A stretch of DNA of 64,000 bases from Microbacterium sp. lyk4-40-TSB-66 (GCF_030209475.1 NZ_JARVRW010000002.1:372001-436000); one strand, 5' to 3'; positions 17,633-27,076 are shown, numbered from the stretch's first letter. Program-made: numbers and translations. The notes: generated from the sequence alone by a model not told the origin.

Positions 17633-18501
17633 GACGAGGCCTCCGAGGTGCGGGGCACCACGATCATCGGGACGGGCAGGGCGCGCAGGATCCGCCCCGC
17701 GGTGGAGCCGAGGAACAGGCGACGGGGCTGGGCGAGGCGGCTCGATCCGACCAGTGCGATCTCGCCGGGCTGCCACTCGATGTGCGAGACGGCGTCCTCG
17801 ATGTCGCTGCCCGTGCCGACGACGGCCTCGGCCGGCACTTCGGGGGGAAGCGTCGCGCGCGCAGCGTCCAGCACGCTCGCGGCGTGCGTCTGGCCGGTGA
17901 GGCGGGTGAGGCCGGCATCGACGCGGTTCGGCAGGTCGACGCCGGCGAGGGAGAGCAGCCGGAGCGGCGCGTGGGTGCGACGCGAGACGGTCGCGGCGGT
18001 GTGGAGGAGCACGCCGGCGCCCGGGCGGGTGCCGATCGCGGCGGTGACCCGCGGAAGGCCGACGCCCGGGTCGATCCCGCGCGCCCCTTCCTGCGCGAGC
18101 GCGACGGGGACCGGAGCGGAGTGCACCAGCTCCTCGGCGGTGGTGCCGAGGCGGTGACGACCGCGCGGGCCTCCCCCGCCGGTGCCGACCACGATGACGC
18201 CGGCGTCGAACTCCTCCGCGGCGGCGACGAGACCGTCCGAGACGGCGGAAGCGTGTCGGACGTGACCCCGGATGCCGGGGAACGACGCGAGCGCGTCGCG
18301 CAGCCACCCGCGGGCGGTGTCTTCCACGAGACGCTCGTACGACGCATCGGTCGGGATCGAGACGTTGCCCTCGGCCGAGGGAAGCACGACGACGGCGTGC
18401 ACGGGGGCGTCGAGCGCCGCGCCCAGGCGCGCCCCGAGCGCGAGGGCGTCCGCGCCCGCGTCGGTGGCCGCGTAGCCGACGACGACGCGGTCGCCGCTCA
18501 T
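17629..18501 (-). CDS. tandem-domain universal stress protein
   Basis: 290 residues made of two Usp domains. The first runs from 'RVVVGYAATDAGADALALGARLG' to the phosphate-loop-like 'VVGTGGGGPRGRHRLGTTAEELVHSAPVPVAL'. The second ends 'LVGSSRLAQPRRLFLGSTAGRILRALPVPMIVVP'. Both end in G-x-G-type nucleotide-binding motifs, so ATP or another nucleotide is likely bound. It overlaps the genes on both sides by 4 bases (ATGA), placing a stress protein inside a catabolic operon. Confidence 0.9.
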   Translation of the reverse strand: MSGDRVVVGYAATDAGADALALGARLGAALDAPVHAVVVLPSAEGNVSIPTDASYERLVEDTARGWLRDALASFPGIRGHVRHASAVSDGLVAAAEEFDAGVIVVGTGGGGPRGRHRLGTTAEELVHSAPVPVALAQEGARGIDPGVGLPRVTAAIGTRPGAGVLLHTAATVSRRTHAPLRLLSLAGVDLPNRVDAGLTRLTGQTHAASVLDAARATLPPEVPAEAVVGTGSDIEDAVSHIEWQPGEIALVGSSRLAQPRRLFLGSTAGRILRALPVPMIVVPRTSEASS

Positions 18502-19952
18502 CCGCGCGTCCGCTCGAGGATCTCGTCGGCGGCGCGGTGTCCCTGCCGGATCGCCCCGTCGACGTGCTGGTAACCCGCCCCGGCCATGTCGCTGCACGCG
18601 AGGTGGATCGGGCCCACGGGCCGGCGCTGGTCGGCGCCGTAACGGTGCAGGCCTCCGAGGTCGAAGCTCGCCGCGTACGCGCCGCGGGTCCACTCCTCGG
18701 TGCCCCAGTCGCTCTCGTAGTAGACGACGGGTGCCTTCGCGGCGGGCCCGTAGTAGTGCGACAGGGACTCGAGGATGCGTTCCTTGCGCTCCTCCGCGCT
18801 CAGGCGGAACAGGTCGTCGGCGTTCTGGTCGGACACGAAGCCGACCAGGGTGCCCCGCTCATCTCCGTGGTTGGTGTTGTCGTAGGCCTCGTGGCACAGC
18901 TCGTAGGGGCTGAATGCCGTACCCGACAGTCCCTGCTCGCGCCAGAACGGCGTCTCGTACACCGCGTGCACCTTGATGACGAAGCCCATCGAGATGTGCT
19001 GGTGCATCTGGTGCTGCAGGCGCGGCATCGGCGGCTCGAACGAGATGCGCGAGTACAGCACGGGGGCCAGGGCGAGGATGGCGAAGCGTGCGCGCACGGT
19101 GACGCCCTCGGCGATCACCGTGACGCCGTCGGAGGAGGATGCCGCGGCCTCGACGCGGGCGGTCAGCGCGCGGAGGTCCGCGACCCGCCGGCCCGTGTCG
19201 GCCGGGCGATCCGGCGTGGCCGACTCGGCACCCCACACGATGCGGCGCACCGGCTGGTTCAGGAAGACGTCGTCGCCGAGACGCTCGGCGAGCAGCTCGG
19301 GCACCTGCTGGAGGCCGCCGGCGACGCGCTTGTCGAGGATGAAGTCGGCGTCGACGAGGTGCGAGTACGACCCCGCGGATGCCGCCATGAGCAGCGACTG
19401 CAGCAGCGAGAAGGTGTGCGTGGGCTTGGTGAGCATCGCCGAGCCCGTGGCGAACGCGAGGTTGCGCACGGCCTCGTCGTCATCGGTCTGCTGGCGGAGC
19501 CATGCGTCCCACGAGACCTTGTCCCACTCGGCGGCGCGGGGGTGCTCCCACGGCTTGTCGGGGTCGATCTCGGCCACCATGGCATCCAGCCGCGCGGTGA
19601 TCTCGTCGATGATCCGCTCGGTCGACTCCGCCACCGGGAACATCTCCCCCGTGAAGCGCTTCGCCTCGCCGTCGGCGCCGACGTAGACGCTGTCGCCCTC
19701 GCGATAGCGGCTGTAGGTCGACAGGCCCAGGTCGGCGACGGTGTCGATGAGCGCCTGCTGGTCGGGAGACACCCACTGCCCACCGAGCTCGAGCATCGCC
19801 CCCTCGATCACGTCGGTCCACAGACGCCCGCCGACACGGTCGCGCGCCTCGAGGACGGCGACCGAGAGGCCTGCCTTGCGCAGTTTGTTGGCGGCGGTGA
19901 GTCCGGCGGCGCCGGCTCCGATGACGACCACATCGCGGGTGATCTCGTCCAT
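18498..19952 (-). CDS. flavin monoamine oxidase, putrescine-oxidase-like
   Basis: 484 residues, FAD-dependent amine oxidase. It starts 'DVVVIGAGAAGLTAANKLRKAGLSVAVLEARDRVGGRLWT' with the dinucleotide-binding fold; 'ELGGQWVSPDQQALIDTV' and the C-terminal 'GYQHVDGAIRQGHRAADEIL' FAD contact follow. Length and sequence style match actinobacterial putrescine oxidases, which convert putrescine to 4-aminobutanal, ammonia and peroxide. ATG 19952 is preferred over 19976 because of the GGAAGAAGAG ribosome site just upstream. It is coupled to the downstream universal stress gene. Confidence 0.9.
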   Translation of the reverse strand: MDEITRDVVVIGAGAAGLTAANKLRKAGLSVAVLEARDRVGGRLWTDVIEGAMLELGGQWVSPDQQALIDTVADLGLSTYSRYREGDSVYVGADGEAKRFTGEMFPVAESTERIIDEITARLDAMVAEIDPDKPWEHPRAAEWDKVSWDAWLRQQTDDDEAVRNLAFATGSAMLTKPTHTFSLLQSLLMAASAGSYSHLVDADFILDKRVAGGLQQVPELLAERLGDDVFLNQPVRRIVWGAESATPDRPADTGRRVADLRALTARVEAAASSSDGVTVIAEGVTVRARFAILALAPVLYSRISFEPPMPRLQHQMHQHISMGFVIKVHAVYETPFWREQGLSGTAFSPYELCHEAYDNTNHGDERGTLVGFVSDQNADDLFRLSAEERKERILESLSHYYGPAAKAPVVYYESDWGTEEWTRGAYAASFDLGGLHRYGADQRRPVGPIHLACSDMAGAGYQHVDGAIRQGHRAADEILERTRG

Positions 19953-20055
19953 GGGCTCTTCTTCCTTCTCGTTCACGTCTGTGTGTTCTGCGGGGCCGAT
20001 CGGGGTCGGCGGGGCCCTCGTCCCGACGGCGGTGGGTCCGCCGCCGGGACGGTCG

Positions 20056-21405
20056 TCAGCTGCGGGCGAGCGCTGCCGCCACGACGTCGAGGCCCTCGTT
20101 CAGCAACTCGTCGCCGATCGACAGCGGGGGCAGGAACCGGATGACGTTGCCGTAGGTGCCGCAGGTGAGGACGATGACGCCCTCCGCGATCGACGCCTTC
20201 GCGACGGCGGCGGTCAGGGCCGCGTCGGGCGCGCCGGTAGTGGGTTCGACGAACTCGGCGGCGATCATCGCGCCGTGGCCGCGCACGTCTCCGATACGGG
20301 GGTCGCCCGCCTGCAGGTCGTGGAGCCGGCCCTTCAGCAGGTCGCCGATCTGCTGGGCCCGCTCGATGAGGCCCTCGTTCTCGAACGCGTCGATGGATGC
20401 CAGAGCCGCGGCGCACGCCACCGGGTTGCCGCCGTACGTGCCACCGAGGCCGCCCGTGTGAGTGGCATCCATGATCTCGGCTCGCCCCGTCACGGCCGCC
20501 AGCGGCAGACCCGCGGCGATGCCCTTGGCGGTGGTGACCAGGTCGGGGACAATGCCGAAGTGCTCGCTGGCGAACATCGCTCCGGTGCGGGCGAAGCCCG
20601 ACTGCACCTCGTCGGCGATGAAGACGACCCCGTTGTCGCGGCACCAGTCCACGATCGCGTTCAAGAACCCGTCGGCGGGCACGATGAAGCCGCCCTCGCC
20701 CTGGATGGGTTCGATGATGACGGCGGCGAGGTTGTCGGCGCCGACCTGCTTCTCGATGAGCGAGATGGCCTTGGCCGCGGCCTCGGGGCCCGACAGGCTG
20801 TCGCGGAACGGGTAGGACAGGGGCGCGCGGTAGACCTCCGCCGCAAACGGGCCGAAGCCGCTCTTGTACGGCATGTTCTTCGCGGTCAGCGCCATCGTGA
20901 GGTTGGTGCGGCCGTGGTAGGCGTGGTCGAAAGCGACGACGGCCTGACGTCCCGTGTACTTGCGGGCGATCTTCACGGCGTTCTCGACGGCCTCGGCGCC
21001 GGAGTTGAACAGCGCGCTCTTCTTGGCGTGGTCCCCCGGCGTCAGGCGGTTCAGCGCCTCGGCGACGGCGACGTAGGAGTCGTAGGGCGAGATCATGAAG
21101 CACGTGTGGGTGAAGGCGGCGACCTGCTCCTGCACGGCGGCGACCACGGCGGGATGGGCGTTGCCGACGCTGGTGACGGCGATGCCCGAGCCGAGGTCGA
21201 TGAGGGAGTTGCCGTCGGCGTCGACGACGACCCCGCCGCCCGCGGCGACCGCGTGGATGGGGACGGTGTGGCCGACACCGGATGCCACAGCCGCGGCCTT
21301 GCGATCGAGCAGTTCCTGCGAACGGGGGCCGGGGATGGAGGTGATGAGGCGGCGCTCCTGGGCGAGGGACGGACCGCCGACGGTGGGGAGGGTGTCGAGG
21401 CTCAT
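20056..21405 (-). CDS. gabT: 4-aminobutyrate (GABA) aminotransferase
   Basis: 449 residues, class-III PLP aminotransferase. Cofactor motifs are 'NSGAEAVENAVKIARKYTGR', Asp265 in 'VFIADEVQSGFARTG' and the Schiff-base Lys294 in 'VTTAKGIAAGLPLAAV'. It transfers the amino group of GABA to 2-oxoglutarate, giving succinate semialdehyde. With the amine oxidase and aldehyde dehydrogenase it completes a putrescine-to-succinate route. It is divergent from a PucR regulator across 92 bases. Confidence 0.94.
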   Translation of the reverse strand: MSLDTLPTVGGPSLAQERRLITSIPGPRSQELLDRKAAAVASGVGHTVPIHAVAAGGGVVVDADGNSLIDLGSGIAVTSVGNAHPAVVAAVQEQVAAFTHTCFMISPYDSYVAVAEALNRLTPGDHAKKSALFNSGAEAVENAVKIARKYTGRQAVVAFDHAYHGRTNLTMALTAKNMPYKSGFGPFAAEVYRAPLSYPFRDSLSGPEAAAKAISLIEKQVGADNLAAVIIEPIQGEGGFIVPADGFLNAIVDWCRDNGVVFIADEVQSGFARTGAMFASEHFGIVPDLVTTAKGIAAGLPLAAVTGRAEIMDATHTGGLGGTYGGNPVACAAALASIDAFENEGLIERAQQIGDLLKGRLHDLQAGDPRIGDVRGHGAMIAAEFVEPTTGAPDAALTAAVAKASIAEGVIVLTCGTYGNVIRFLPPLSIGDELLNEGLDVVAAALARS

Positions 21406-21451
21406 GGCGGCGATGCTACGGACGGCGCGACACGGCCCGCACTCTCCAGGC

Positions 21452-21488
21452 TGTACAGTCGCTCGCACCGCCGTATACGTCTTGTACA
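21452..21488. promoter_or_regulatory. paired TGTACA palindromes between gabT and the PucR gene
   Basis: The palindrome TGTACA occurs at 21452-21457 and 21483-21488, 31 bases (about three helical turns) apart in the 92-base divergent intergenic region. GTATAC lies between them. The second overlaps the strong ribosome site AGGAGG of the regulator gene. These are plausible operator half-sites for the PucR protein; binding is inferred. Confidence 0.55.
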
Positions 21489-21497
21489 GGAGGAAGC

Positions 21498-23033
21498 ATG
21501 GCCGACACCGCGGTCGCCCCACCGAGCCTGCGCGCGCTGCTCGCGCGACGCGACCTGCACCTGCGCCTCGTCGTCGACGAGCACGACCTCGCGCCCGGCA
21601 GCATGGACCGACCGGTGCGCTGGGTGCATTCCAGCGACCTGGCCGACCCGACCCCGTTCCTCAGCGAGGGGCTCGTGCTGCTGACCACCGGCACGCAGTT
21701 CGCCGACGCCGACGCCGCGGATTACCGCGCCTACGTGGATCGCCTCGTCGCCCGGGGCGTGCGGGCCCTGGGCTTCGGCACGGAGGTCGTGCGCGACGGC
21801 ATGCCCTCCGGACTGGTGGACGCGTGCACGGCGGCACGACTGCCGTTGTTCGAGGTGCCGTACCGCACGCCGTTCATCGCGGTGGCCCGCGCCGGCGCCG
21901 AGGCGATCGCCGCCGATGCCTACGCCCGCCGCAGCTGGTCGCTCGCCGCCCAGCGGGCCGTATCGCTCGCCGCCCTGCGCCCCGACGGTCTCTCGGCCAC
22001 CCTCGCCGAGCTGTCGCGCCAGCTCGGGTGCTGGGTGGGATTGTTCGATGCCGCGGGGGCCCTCCGCGACGCCCATCCCGAGGGCACCCTGGCCTCGGCG
22101 GCGGTGGATGCCGTCGCGGCCGAGGTGACCGCGATGCTGCGCCGGGGAACCCGGGCCGCCGGCGCGATCCGCGTCGCCGACACGTCGGTGACCGTGCAGA
22201 CGCTCGGTCGCGGCGGGCACCTCCGCGGCGCCCTCGCGATCGAATCCTCCGACCTCGACCACGAAGCGCGCAGCGTCGTGACCGCGGTGGTGGCGATGGC
22301 CGCGCTCGCGCTGGAGCAGCAGGACGGTCTCGGCCGGGCGGTCGGTATGTTCCGCGCGGGCCTCGTGCAGGTGTTGCTCGGCGACGACCCCGCGCTCGCG
22401 CGCCGCGCCGCGCGTGATCTGCTCGGCCCGCTCCCCGCCCCTCCCGTCGTCGTCGCCCTCACCCCCGCGGCATCCGCCCGCTCCACCGCCCTCACCGAGT
22501 GGCTCGAGCGACGCGGGCAGGAGCACCGCGGCGAGGTGTTCTTCGGCCGCGGCGACGACGGCCTCGTCATCGTGGTGCCGGCCGGCGCACGCGGGCTGCT
22601 CGCCGAGATCGCCGAACGGTTCGAGACGGTGATCGGGTGCTCTGCCACGACCGGTTACGACGGGTTCTCACGCGCCCTCACCCAGGCGCGCACCGCACGG
22701 GATCGGGTGTCCACGCCCGGCGTCGCCGACTTCGCCGACACCGCCCGAGCGGGCCTCATCGCCGCGCTCGGGTCCGAGGCGGCACGGACGGTCGCCGCGG
22801 GGAGCCTCGCTCCGCTCCGCCTCCACGACGCCGAGCAGGGTTCCGCGCTCGTCGCCACGCTCGACGCCTGGCTCGCGAACGACTGCTCGCACGAGGCGAC
22901 GGCGCACGCTCTCGGCATCCACCGCCACACGGTGCGCGCCCGCATCGCCCAGGCCGAACGGGTGTCCGAACGGGATCTGTCGTCGTTCGCCGCCCGCGCG
23001 GAGCTGTGGGCGGCGCTGCGGCTGGTCGAGTAG
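21498..23033 (+). CDS. PucR-family transcriptional regulator
   Basis: 511 residues. An N-terminal PucR ligand domain ('VRWVHSSDLADPTPFLSEGLVLLTTG', about residues 8-130), a middle GGDEF-like/CdaR region, and a C-terminal helix-turn-helix 'SHEATAHALGIHRHTVRARIAQAERV' typical of PucR/CdaR proteins. Such regulators activate purine, GABA (GabR) or polyamine catabolism. The divergent gabT cluster is the likely target. A strong ribosome site (AGGAGG) precedes ATG 21498. Confidence 0.93.
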   Translation: MADTAVAPPSLRALLARRDLHLRLVVDEHDLAPGSMDRPVRWVHSSDLADPTPFLSEGLVLLTTGTQFADADAADYRAYVDRLVARGVRALGFGTEVVRDGMPSGLVDACTAARLPLFEVPYRTPFIAVARAGAEAIAADAYARRSWSLAAQRAVSLAALRPDGLSATLAELSRQLGCWVGLFDAAGALRDAHPEGTLASAAVDAVAAEVTAMLRRGTRAAGAIRVADTSVTVQTLGRGGHLRGALAIESSDLDHEARSVVTAVVAMAALALEQQDGLGRAVGMFRAGLVQVLLGDDPALARRAARDLLGPLPAPPVVVALTPAASARSTALTEWLERRGQEHRGEVFFGRGDDGLVIVVPAGARGLLAEIAERFETVIGCSATTGYDGFSRALTQARTARDRVSTPGVADFADTARAGLIAALGSEAARTVAAGSLAPLRLHDAEQGSALVATLDAWLANDCSHEATAHALGIHRHTVRARIAQAERVSERDLSSFAARAELWAALRLVE

Positions 23034-23076
23034 TCGGGCGGGCGGGGCGCCGGGGTAGTGCGCCGCCCGGGGGCTC

Positions 23077-23162
23077 GTGCACAACGGCGGAACGACCGGC
23101 GACGCGCCGACGCCTCGGCATCCCGCATCGGCGTGTCCCGGAAATGCCCCGCCGTTGTGCAC
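23077..23162. repeat. 86-bp palindromic element, left copy
   Basis: Outer stem GTGCACAACGGCGG / CCGCCGTTGTGCAC, 14 bp perfect, enclosing a second partial pairing (CGCCGA / TCGGCG) and a GGCATCC-containing centre. It lies upstream of the second AbiEi/DUF559 gene. A sister element of exactly the same length lies just after that gene. Confidence 0.92.
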
Positions 23163-23264
23163 CACCGGTGACGCGGCCCCGGCAGCCTCCTCCCCAGGCC
23201 CGCGGCATCCACAGATTGGCCCGTACCCTGCACGGGGCCGGTATGCCGCGAGGACTCTGGTGGG

Positions 23265-24092
23265 ATGTGCGAGAGCGGGCATGGCATCCGGACGTTCCGC
23301 GACCTTCGTGCCGGCGGCCTGTCGAGGAGTGCCATGGTCGCGGCCACGGGGGCGGGCGACCTGATTCATCTCCGACGCGGTGTCTATGCGACGAGGGGCG
23401 CGTGCGCGCCGGTCGTCGTCGCGGCCCGACACGGCGGTGCCGTCGCGTGCGTCACGGCGGCACGGCATCGCGGGCTGTGGGTGCTCGCCGACGCGCAGGA
23501 GACGCACGTCTGGATGCGCGGCGGCGGGCACGTGCACGCGCATGACGGGTGCCAGTGCGACGTGCACTGGGACGACGCCGTCGTCGACGCCCCCTTCGCC
23601 GTACCGTCCGTCCCGCGGATCCTCCGACAGATCCTGCGGTGTCGTGGTGTGGAGGAATTCTTCGTCGCCGTGGAGTCGGCGCTCCGTCGGCGTATCCTGA
23701 GCGCCGCGGGGAGGACGTGGCTGTGGGAACACACGAATGAACTCGGGCGCACCGCGCTCGAGTTCGCCCGAGCAGACGCCGACAGCGGGCTGGAATCCCT
23801 CGTGCGATGGCGGTTGCGGCACCGCGTGCTCAGGGTGCGAACGCAGGTGGGGATCGTGTCGGTGGGGCGGGTCGATCTGTTGATCGGAGACGCGCTGATC
23901 GTCGAGGTCGACGGCGCGCCGCATCACGATCGACCATCAGATAGACACCGCGATCTCCGGCGGGACGCCCACGCCGCGGCATGGGGCTTCGTCACGCTGC
24001 GTTTCGACTACGCGCTCGTCGTCCACGACTGGGAGACCGTCGAGCTCGCCATCCTCGCCCACGTCGACCGCGGCCTGCACCTCGCCCAATGA
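23265..24092 (+). CDS. AbiEi-like / DUF559 (restriction-endonuclease fold) protein
   Basis: 275 residues. The N-terminal region 'FRDLRAGGLSRSAMVAATGAGDLIHLRRGVY' is an AbiEi-antitoxin-like winged helix. The C-terminus 'VGRVDLLIGDALIVEVDG' plus 'HHDRPSDRHRDLRRDAHAAAWG' shows the D...ExD and downstream R/D pattern of DUF559/Vsr-like nuclease folds. It is a distant paralogue of the protein at 10819-11769. No toxin partner is next to it. It is bracketed by two 86-bp palindromes, 102 bases before the start and 40 after the stop. Function unknown; nuclease activity is a prediction from fold motifs. Confidence 0.8.
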   Translation: MCESGHGIRTFRDLRAGGLSRSAMVAATGAGDLIHLRRGVYATRGACAPVVVAARHGGAVACVTAARHRGLWVLADAQETHVWMRGGGHVHAHDGCQCDVHWDDAVVDAPFAVPSVPRILRQILRCRGVEEFFVAVESALRRRILSAAGRTWLWEHTNELGRTALEFARADADSGLESLVRWRLRHRVLRVRTQVGIVSVGRVDLLIGDALIVEVDGAPHHDRPSDRHRDLRRDAHAAAWGFVTLRFDYALVVHDWETVELAILAHVDRGLHLAQ

Positions 24093-24132
24093 CCCCGCAC
24101 GCGCGGCCTCCGCTCCCCTGAGCCGGGCCGCC

Positions 24133-24218
24133 GGGCACAACGGCGGACGAATCTGCCGACACTCCGGCCCACCGGCATCCCGAACGGCGTGTCGCCGAAA
24201 CGACCCGCCGTCGTGCAC
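24133..24218. repeat. 86-bp palindromic element, right copy
   Basis: Same 86-base length and layout as the element at 23077: outer arms GCACAACGGCGG / CCGCCGTCGTGC (one G-T mismatch), an inner pairing CCGACAC / GTGTCG, and a central CCGGCATCCCGAACGGCG. It is oriented the same way as the left copy and lies between the stop of the DUF559 gene and the CLC gene. Confidence 0.9.
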
Positions 24219-24268
24219 CGGAGCTACCCGCCCGGCGACAGACGACCCGGCGGCTGGATCACCCAGCT

Positions 24269-25561
24269 CTAGGCCCGCGCCGGATCGATCGGCGCGAAAC
24301 GCCGGAGGCTCTCGCGCGAGGTCAGTCGCGAGGCCGCGAGCGAACCGGCGACGGCGAGGAAGATCGGCACCAACAGGGTGAAACCGGTGTCGGTGAATTC
24401 GATGACCAGCGCGATGGCGGTGAAGGGCGCACGCATCGTGGATGCCAGGAAGGCGGCGGCCGCCACGATCGCCAGGGCCGTGCCATCTGCTCCCGGCCAG
24501 ACGAACGCCCACCCCGCGGCCGCCGCCGCCCCCAGTGCCCCGCCGATCGCGACAGACGGCTGCAGCGTGCCGCCGATGGCTCCGGCACCGAGCGAGACGG
24601 TGGTCGCGACGTACTTCATGAGAGCGAGCGCGATGAGCAGGAGCGCGGGCTGCGACAGGTCGAAACCGGCGGCCGCCAAGGCGCGACCGTTGCCGAGGAT
24701 GAGCGGGAAGGCCGCACCGAGCGCCCCGACGGCCGCGAACGCGACGGGCAGGACAACTAGGAGCCTCCAGCCTTCGGGGCGGAACCGCGCGAGCGTCTTG
24801 GTCACGGTGGAGAAGCTCGATGCCCCCCATCCCATCAGCGGCCCGATGAGGATCGCGGCGACGATCAGCGAGGCGTTCACCTCGACGGATGCCACGGAGT
24901 ACAACGATCCGTCGCCGACGAGCGGTCGGGCGACGAGGGTCGCGATCGAGCTGGCGGCGAGCGCGACCACCGCCGCCCCGACGCTGAACTGCGCGAGCAG
25001 GATCTCGATGGCGAAGAGAGCACCGCCGAGGGGCACGTTGTAGACGGCGGCGAGACCGGCCCCGGCGGCCGAGGCGATGAGGATCCGGCACCACCGGGCG
25101 TCCAGACGGAACCACCGCACGACCTTGGACCCCGCCATCGCCGCCAGCTCACGGGGCGCGACCTCCTTGCCGATCGACGCCCCCATCGCCACCGACCCCA
25201 CCTGCAGGACGGTGTCGACGAGGGTCTCCCACCACGGCATCCGTGCCCCGTCGACGCCCTGCTCGACCGTGGCGAGGCGCCGGCCGAACCGACGGAGCAG
25301 GTACCACCCGACGGCGGCGACGACACCGGCGCCGCCCACCGTGACCATCGGCAACCACCAGGGGTCGGGGAGGGCGAGACCGTCGAGGAACGGCCCCTCC
25401 TCGTGGCCCCACACGAGATGCTCGAGGCTGTGCACGATCCAGACGAGCAGCAGCACGGCCAGACCCGCGCCGACGCCCACCAGGGCCGTTGCGGCGCCGA
25501 GCCGGACGAGCGAGCCGAACCCCCGACGTCGGGAGCGGAGGGGCGTGGTGGGCGCTGTCAC
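24269..25561 (-). CDS. CLC-family chloride channel / transporter
   Basis: 430 residues with about ten to twelve hydrophobic helices of the voltage-gated chloride channel fold. The gating region reads 'GASIGKEVAPRELAAMAG', retaining the gating Glu but as GKEVAP rather than canonical GREGP. The second signature is 'AGAIGGTLQPSVAIGGALGA' in place of GxFxP. These variants mark a CLC subfamily whose ion selectivity cannot be predicted here. There is no C-terminal CBS domain. It is divergent from the aminotransferase gene. Confidence 0.88.
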   Translation of the reverse strand: MTAPTTPLRSRRRGFGSLVRLGAATALVGVGAGLAVLLLVWIVHSLEHLVWGHEEGPFLDGLALPDPWWLPMVTVGGAGVVAAVGWYLLRRFGRRLATVEQGVDGARMPWWETLVDTVLQVGSVAMGASIGKEVAPRELAAMAGSKVVRWFRLDARWCRILIASAAGAGLAAVYNVPLGGALFAIEILLAQFSVGAAVVALAASSIATLVARPLVGDGSLYSVASVEVNASLIVAAILIGPLMGWGASSFSTVTKTLARFRPEGWRLLVVLPVAFAAVGALGAAFPLILGNGRALAAAGFDLSQPALLLIALALMKYVATTVSLGAGAIGGTLQPSVAIGGALGAAAAAGWAFVWPGADGTALAIVAAAAFLASTMRAPFTAIALVIEFTDTGFTLLVPIFLAVAGSLAASRLTSRESLRRFAPIDPARA

Positions 25562-25686
25562 CCGCTCACGGTAACCGACCCGTGTGTCGCGCTGATGGCG
25601 CGCTGACCTGACGGCGTGACGCCCCGGGGGTGGGCTCGGCGATCCGACCCTCGGCGCGCCGGGATGGGAACACTAGGCTCGGGTCC

Positions 25687-26886
25687 GTGACTTCCCGTGC
25701 TCCTCTTTCCCACAAGCTGTCCGCCATCGCCGAGTCCGCGACCCTCAAGGTCGACGCCAAGGCCAAGGCACTCCAGGCCGCCGGTCGCCCGGTGATCTCC
25801 TACGCGGCGGGAGAGCCCGATTTCGCGACCCCCTCGTTCATCGTGGATGCTGCCGCCGAGGCGCTGCAGAACCCGGCGAACTACCGCTACACCCCCGCCG
25901 CCGGTCTCCCGGTGCTGCGCGAGGCGATCGTGGCCAAGACGCTCCGCGACTCCGGCCTCGAGGTCGCCCCGTCGCAGGTCATCGTGACCAACGGCGGCAA
26001 GCAGGCGGTGTACCAGGCGTTCCAGACCGTGGTGAACCCGGGTGACGATGTGCTGCTGCCGGCTCCGTACTGGACGACCTATCCCGAGGCCATCGCGCTG
26101 GCGGACGGCACGCCGGTCGAGGTGTTCGCCGGCGCCGACCAGGATTACAAGGTCACCGTCGCCCAGCTCGAAGCGGCCCGCACCGACAAGACGACCGTGC
26201 TCGTGTTCGTCTCCCCCTCGAACCCGACCGGCTCGGTGTACACCGCCGAAGAGACCGCAGAGATCGGCCGATGGGCCCTCGAGCACGGCATCTGGGTCAT
26301 CACCGACGAGATCTACCAGAACCTCACCTACGAGGGCGTCCGCGCCGTGTCGATCGTCGAGGCCGTTCCCGAGCTCGCCGAGCAGACCATCCTGCTGAAC
26401 GGCGTCGCCAAGACCTACGCCATGACCGGATGGCGCGTGGGCTGGATGGTGGGACCGGCGGATGCCATGAAGCTCGCCGCAAACCTGCAGTCGCATCTGT
26501 CGAGCAACGTCAACAACGTCGCCCAGCGTGCCGCGGCGGCAGCCCTGAACGGCCCGCAGGACGAGGTCGAGCAGTTCCGTCTCGCGTTCGACCGCCGCCG
26601 CCAGCTGATCGTGTCGGAGCTGTCGAAGATCGACGGCGTCGAGGTGCCGAACCCGCTCGGCGCGTTCTACGTCTACCCCGACGTGCAGGGACTGCTGAAC
26701 CGCTCATGGGGTGGTGTGACCCCGACGTCGTCGCTGGAGCTCGCCGACCTCATCCTCGAGCAGGCCGAGGTCGCCGTGGTGCCCGGTGAGGCCTTCGGCC
26801 CGAGCGGGTACCTGCGCCTGTCGTACGCACTCGGCGACGAGCAGCTGCTCGAGGGCGTGCAGCGCCTCCAGCGCCTGTTCGCCTGA
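25687..26886 (+). CDS. aspC: aspartate aminotransferase-like class I PLP enzyme
   Basis: 399 residues from GTG 25687. Class I/II aminotransferase: '[21 protein letters not shown]', '[18 protein letters not shown]', the Asn-Pro-Thr of '[11 protein letters not shown]', Asp/Tyr of '[15 protein letters not shown]', and Schiff-base Lys242 in '[18 protein letters not shown]'. The sequence matches subgroup Ib aspartate aminotransferases of actinobacteria. It converts aspartate and 2-oxoglutarate to oxaloacetate and glutamate. It appears monocistronic. Confidence 0.93.
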   Translation: MTSRAPLSHKLSAIAESATLKVDAKAKALQAAGRPVISYAAGEPDFATPSFIVDAAAEALQNPANYRYTPAAGLPVLREAIVAKTLRDSGLEVAPSQVIVTNGGKQAVYQAFQTVVNPGDDVLLPAPYWTTYPEAIALADGTPVEVFAGADQDYKVTVAQLEAARTDKTTVLVFVSPSNPTGSVYTAEETAEIGRWALEHGIWVITDEIYQNLTYEGVRAVSIVEAVPELAEQTILLNGVAKTYAMTGWRVGWMVGPADAMKLAANLQSHLSSNVNNVAQRAAAAALNGPQDEVEQFRLAFDRRRQLIVSELSKIDGVEVPNPLGAFYVYPDVQGLLNRSWGGVTPTSSLELADLILEQAEVAVVPGEAFGPSGYLRLSYALGDEQLLEGVQRLQRLFA

Positions 26887-26905
26887 ACTCCCCCCTCCCC
26901 CCGCC

Positions 26906-27076
26906 CGTGAGTGGCCGACAATCGGCGACGCCCGCCGATGGAGTAAAGACCAGTCGCGCCGCGCCGAGTTGGAATCGCTCGGCTACCGGATGACCGTGGT
27001 GACCGCCCGCGACTTCGACGACACCCCCGCGCTCCTCGCGCGCATTCGCCGTCTCCTGACGAAACCCCCCGCGTGA
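26906..27076 (+). pseudogene. remnant of a third AbiEi/DUF559 gene (C-terminal end only)
   Basis: About 56 codons reading 'WSKDQSRRAELESLGYRMTV' and 'VTARDFDDTPALLARIRRLL', the standard C-terminal end of DUF559/Vsr-like proteins (lysine helix, GYR-V-VTA strand, ALLARI helix). Everything N-terminal is missing and there is no start codon of its own. The upstream boundary is a sequence at 26897-26929 (CCGTGAGTGGCCGA) resembling the left arm of the 74-bp palindrome that overlaps the 3' end. A deletion between palindromes is a plausible origin. Confidence 0.7.
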
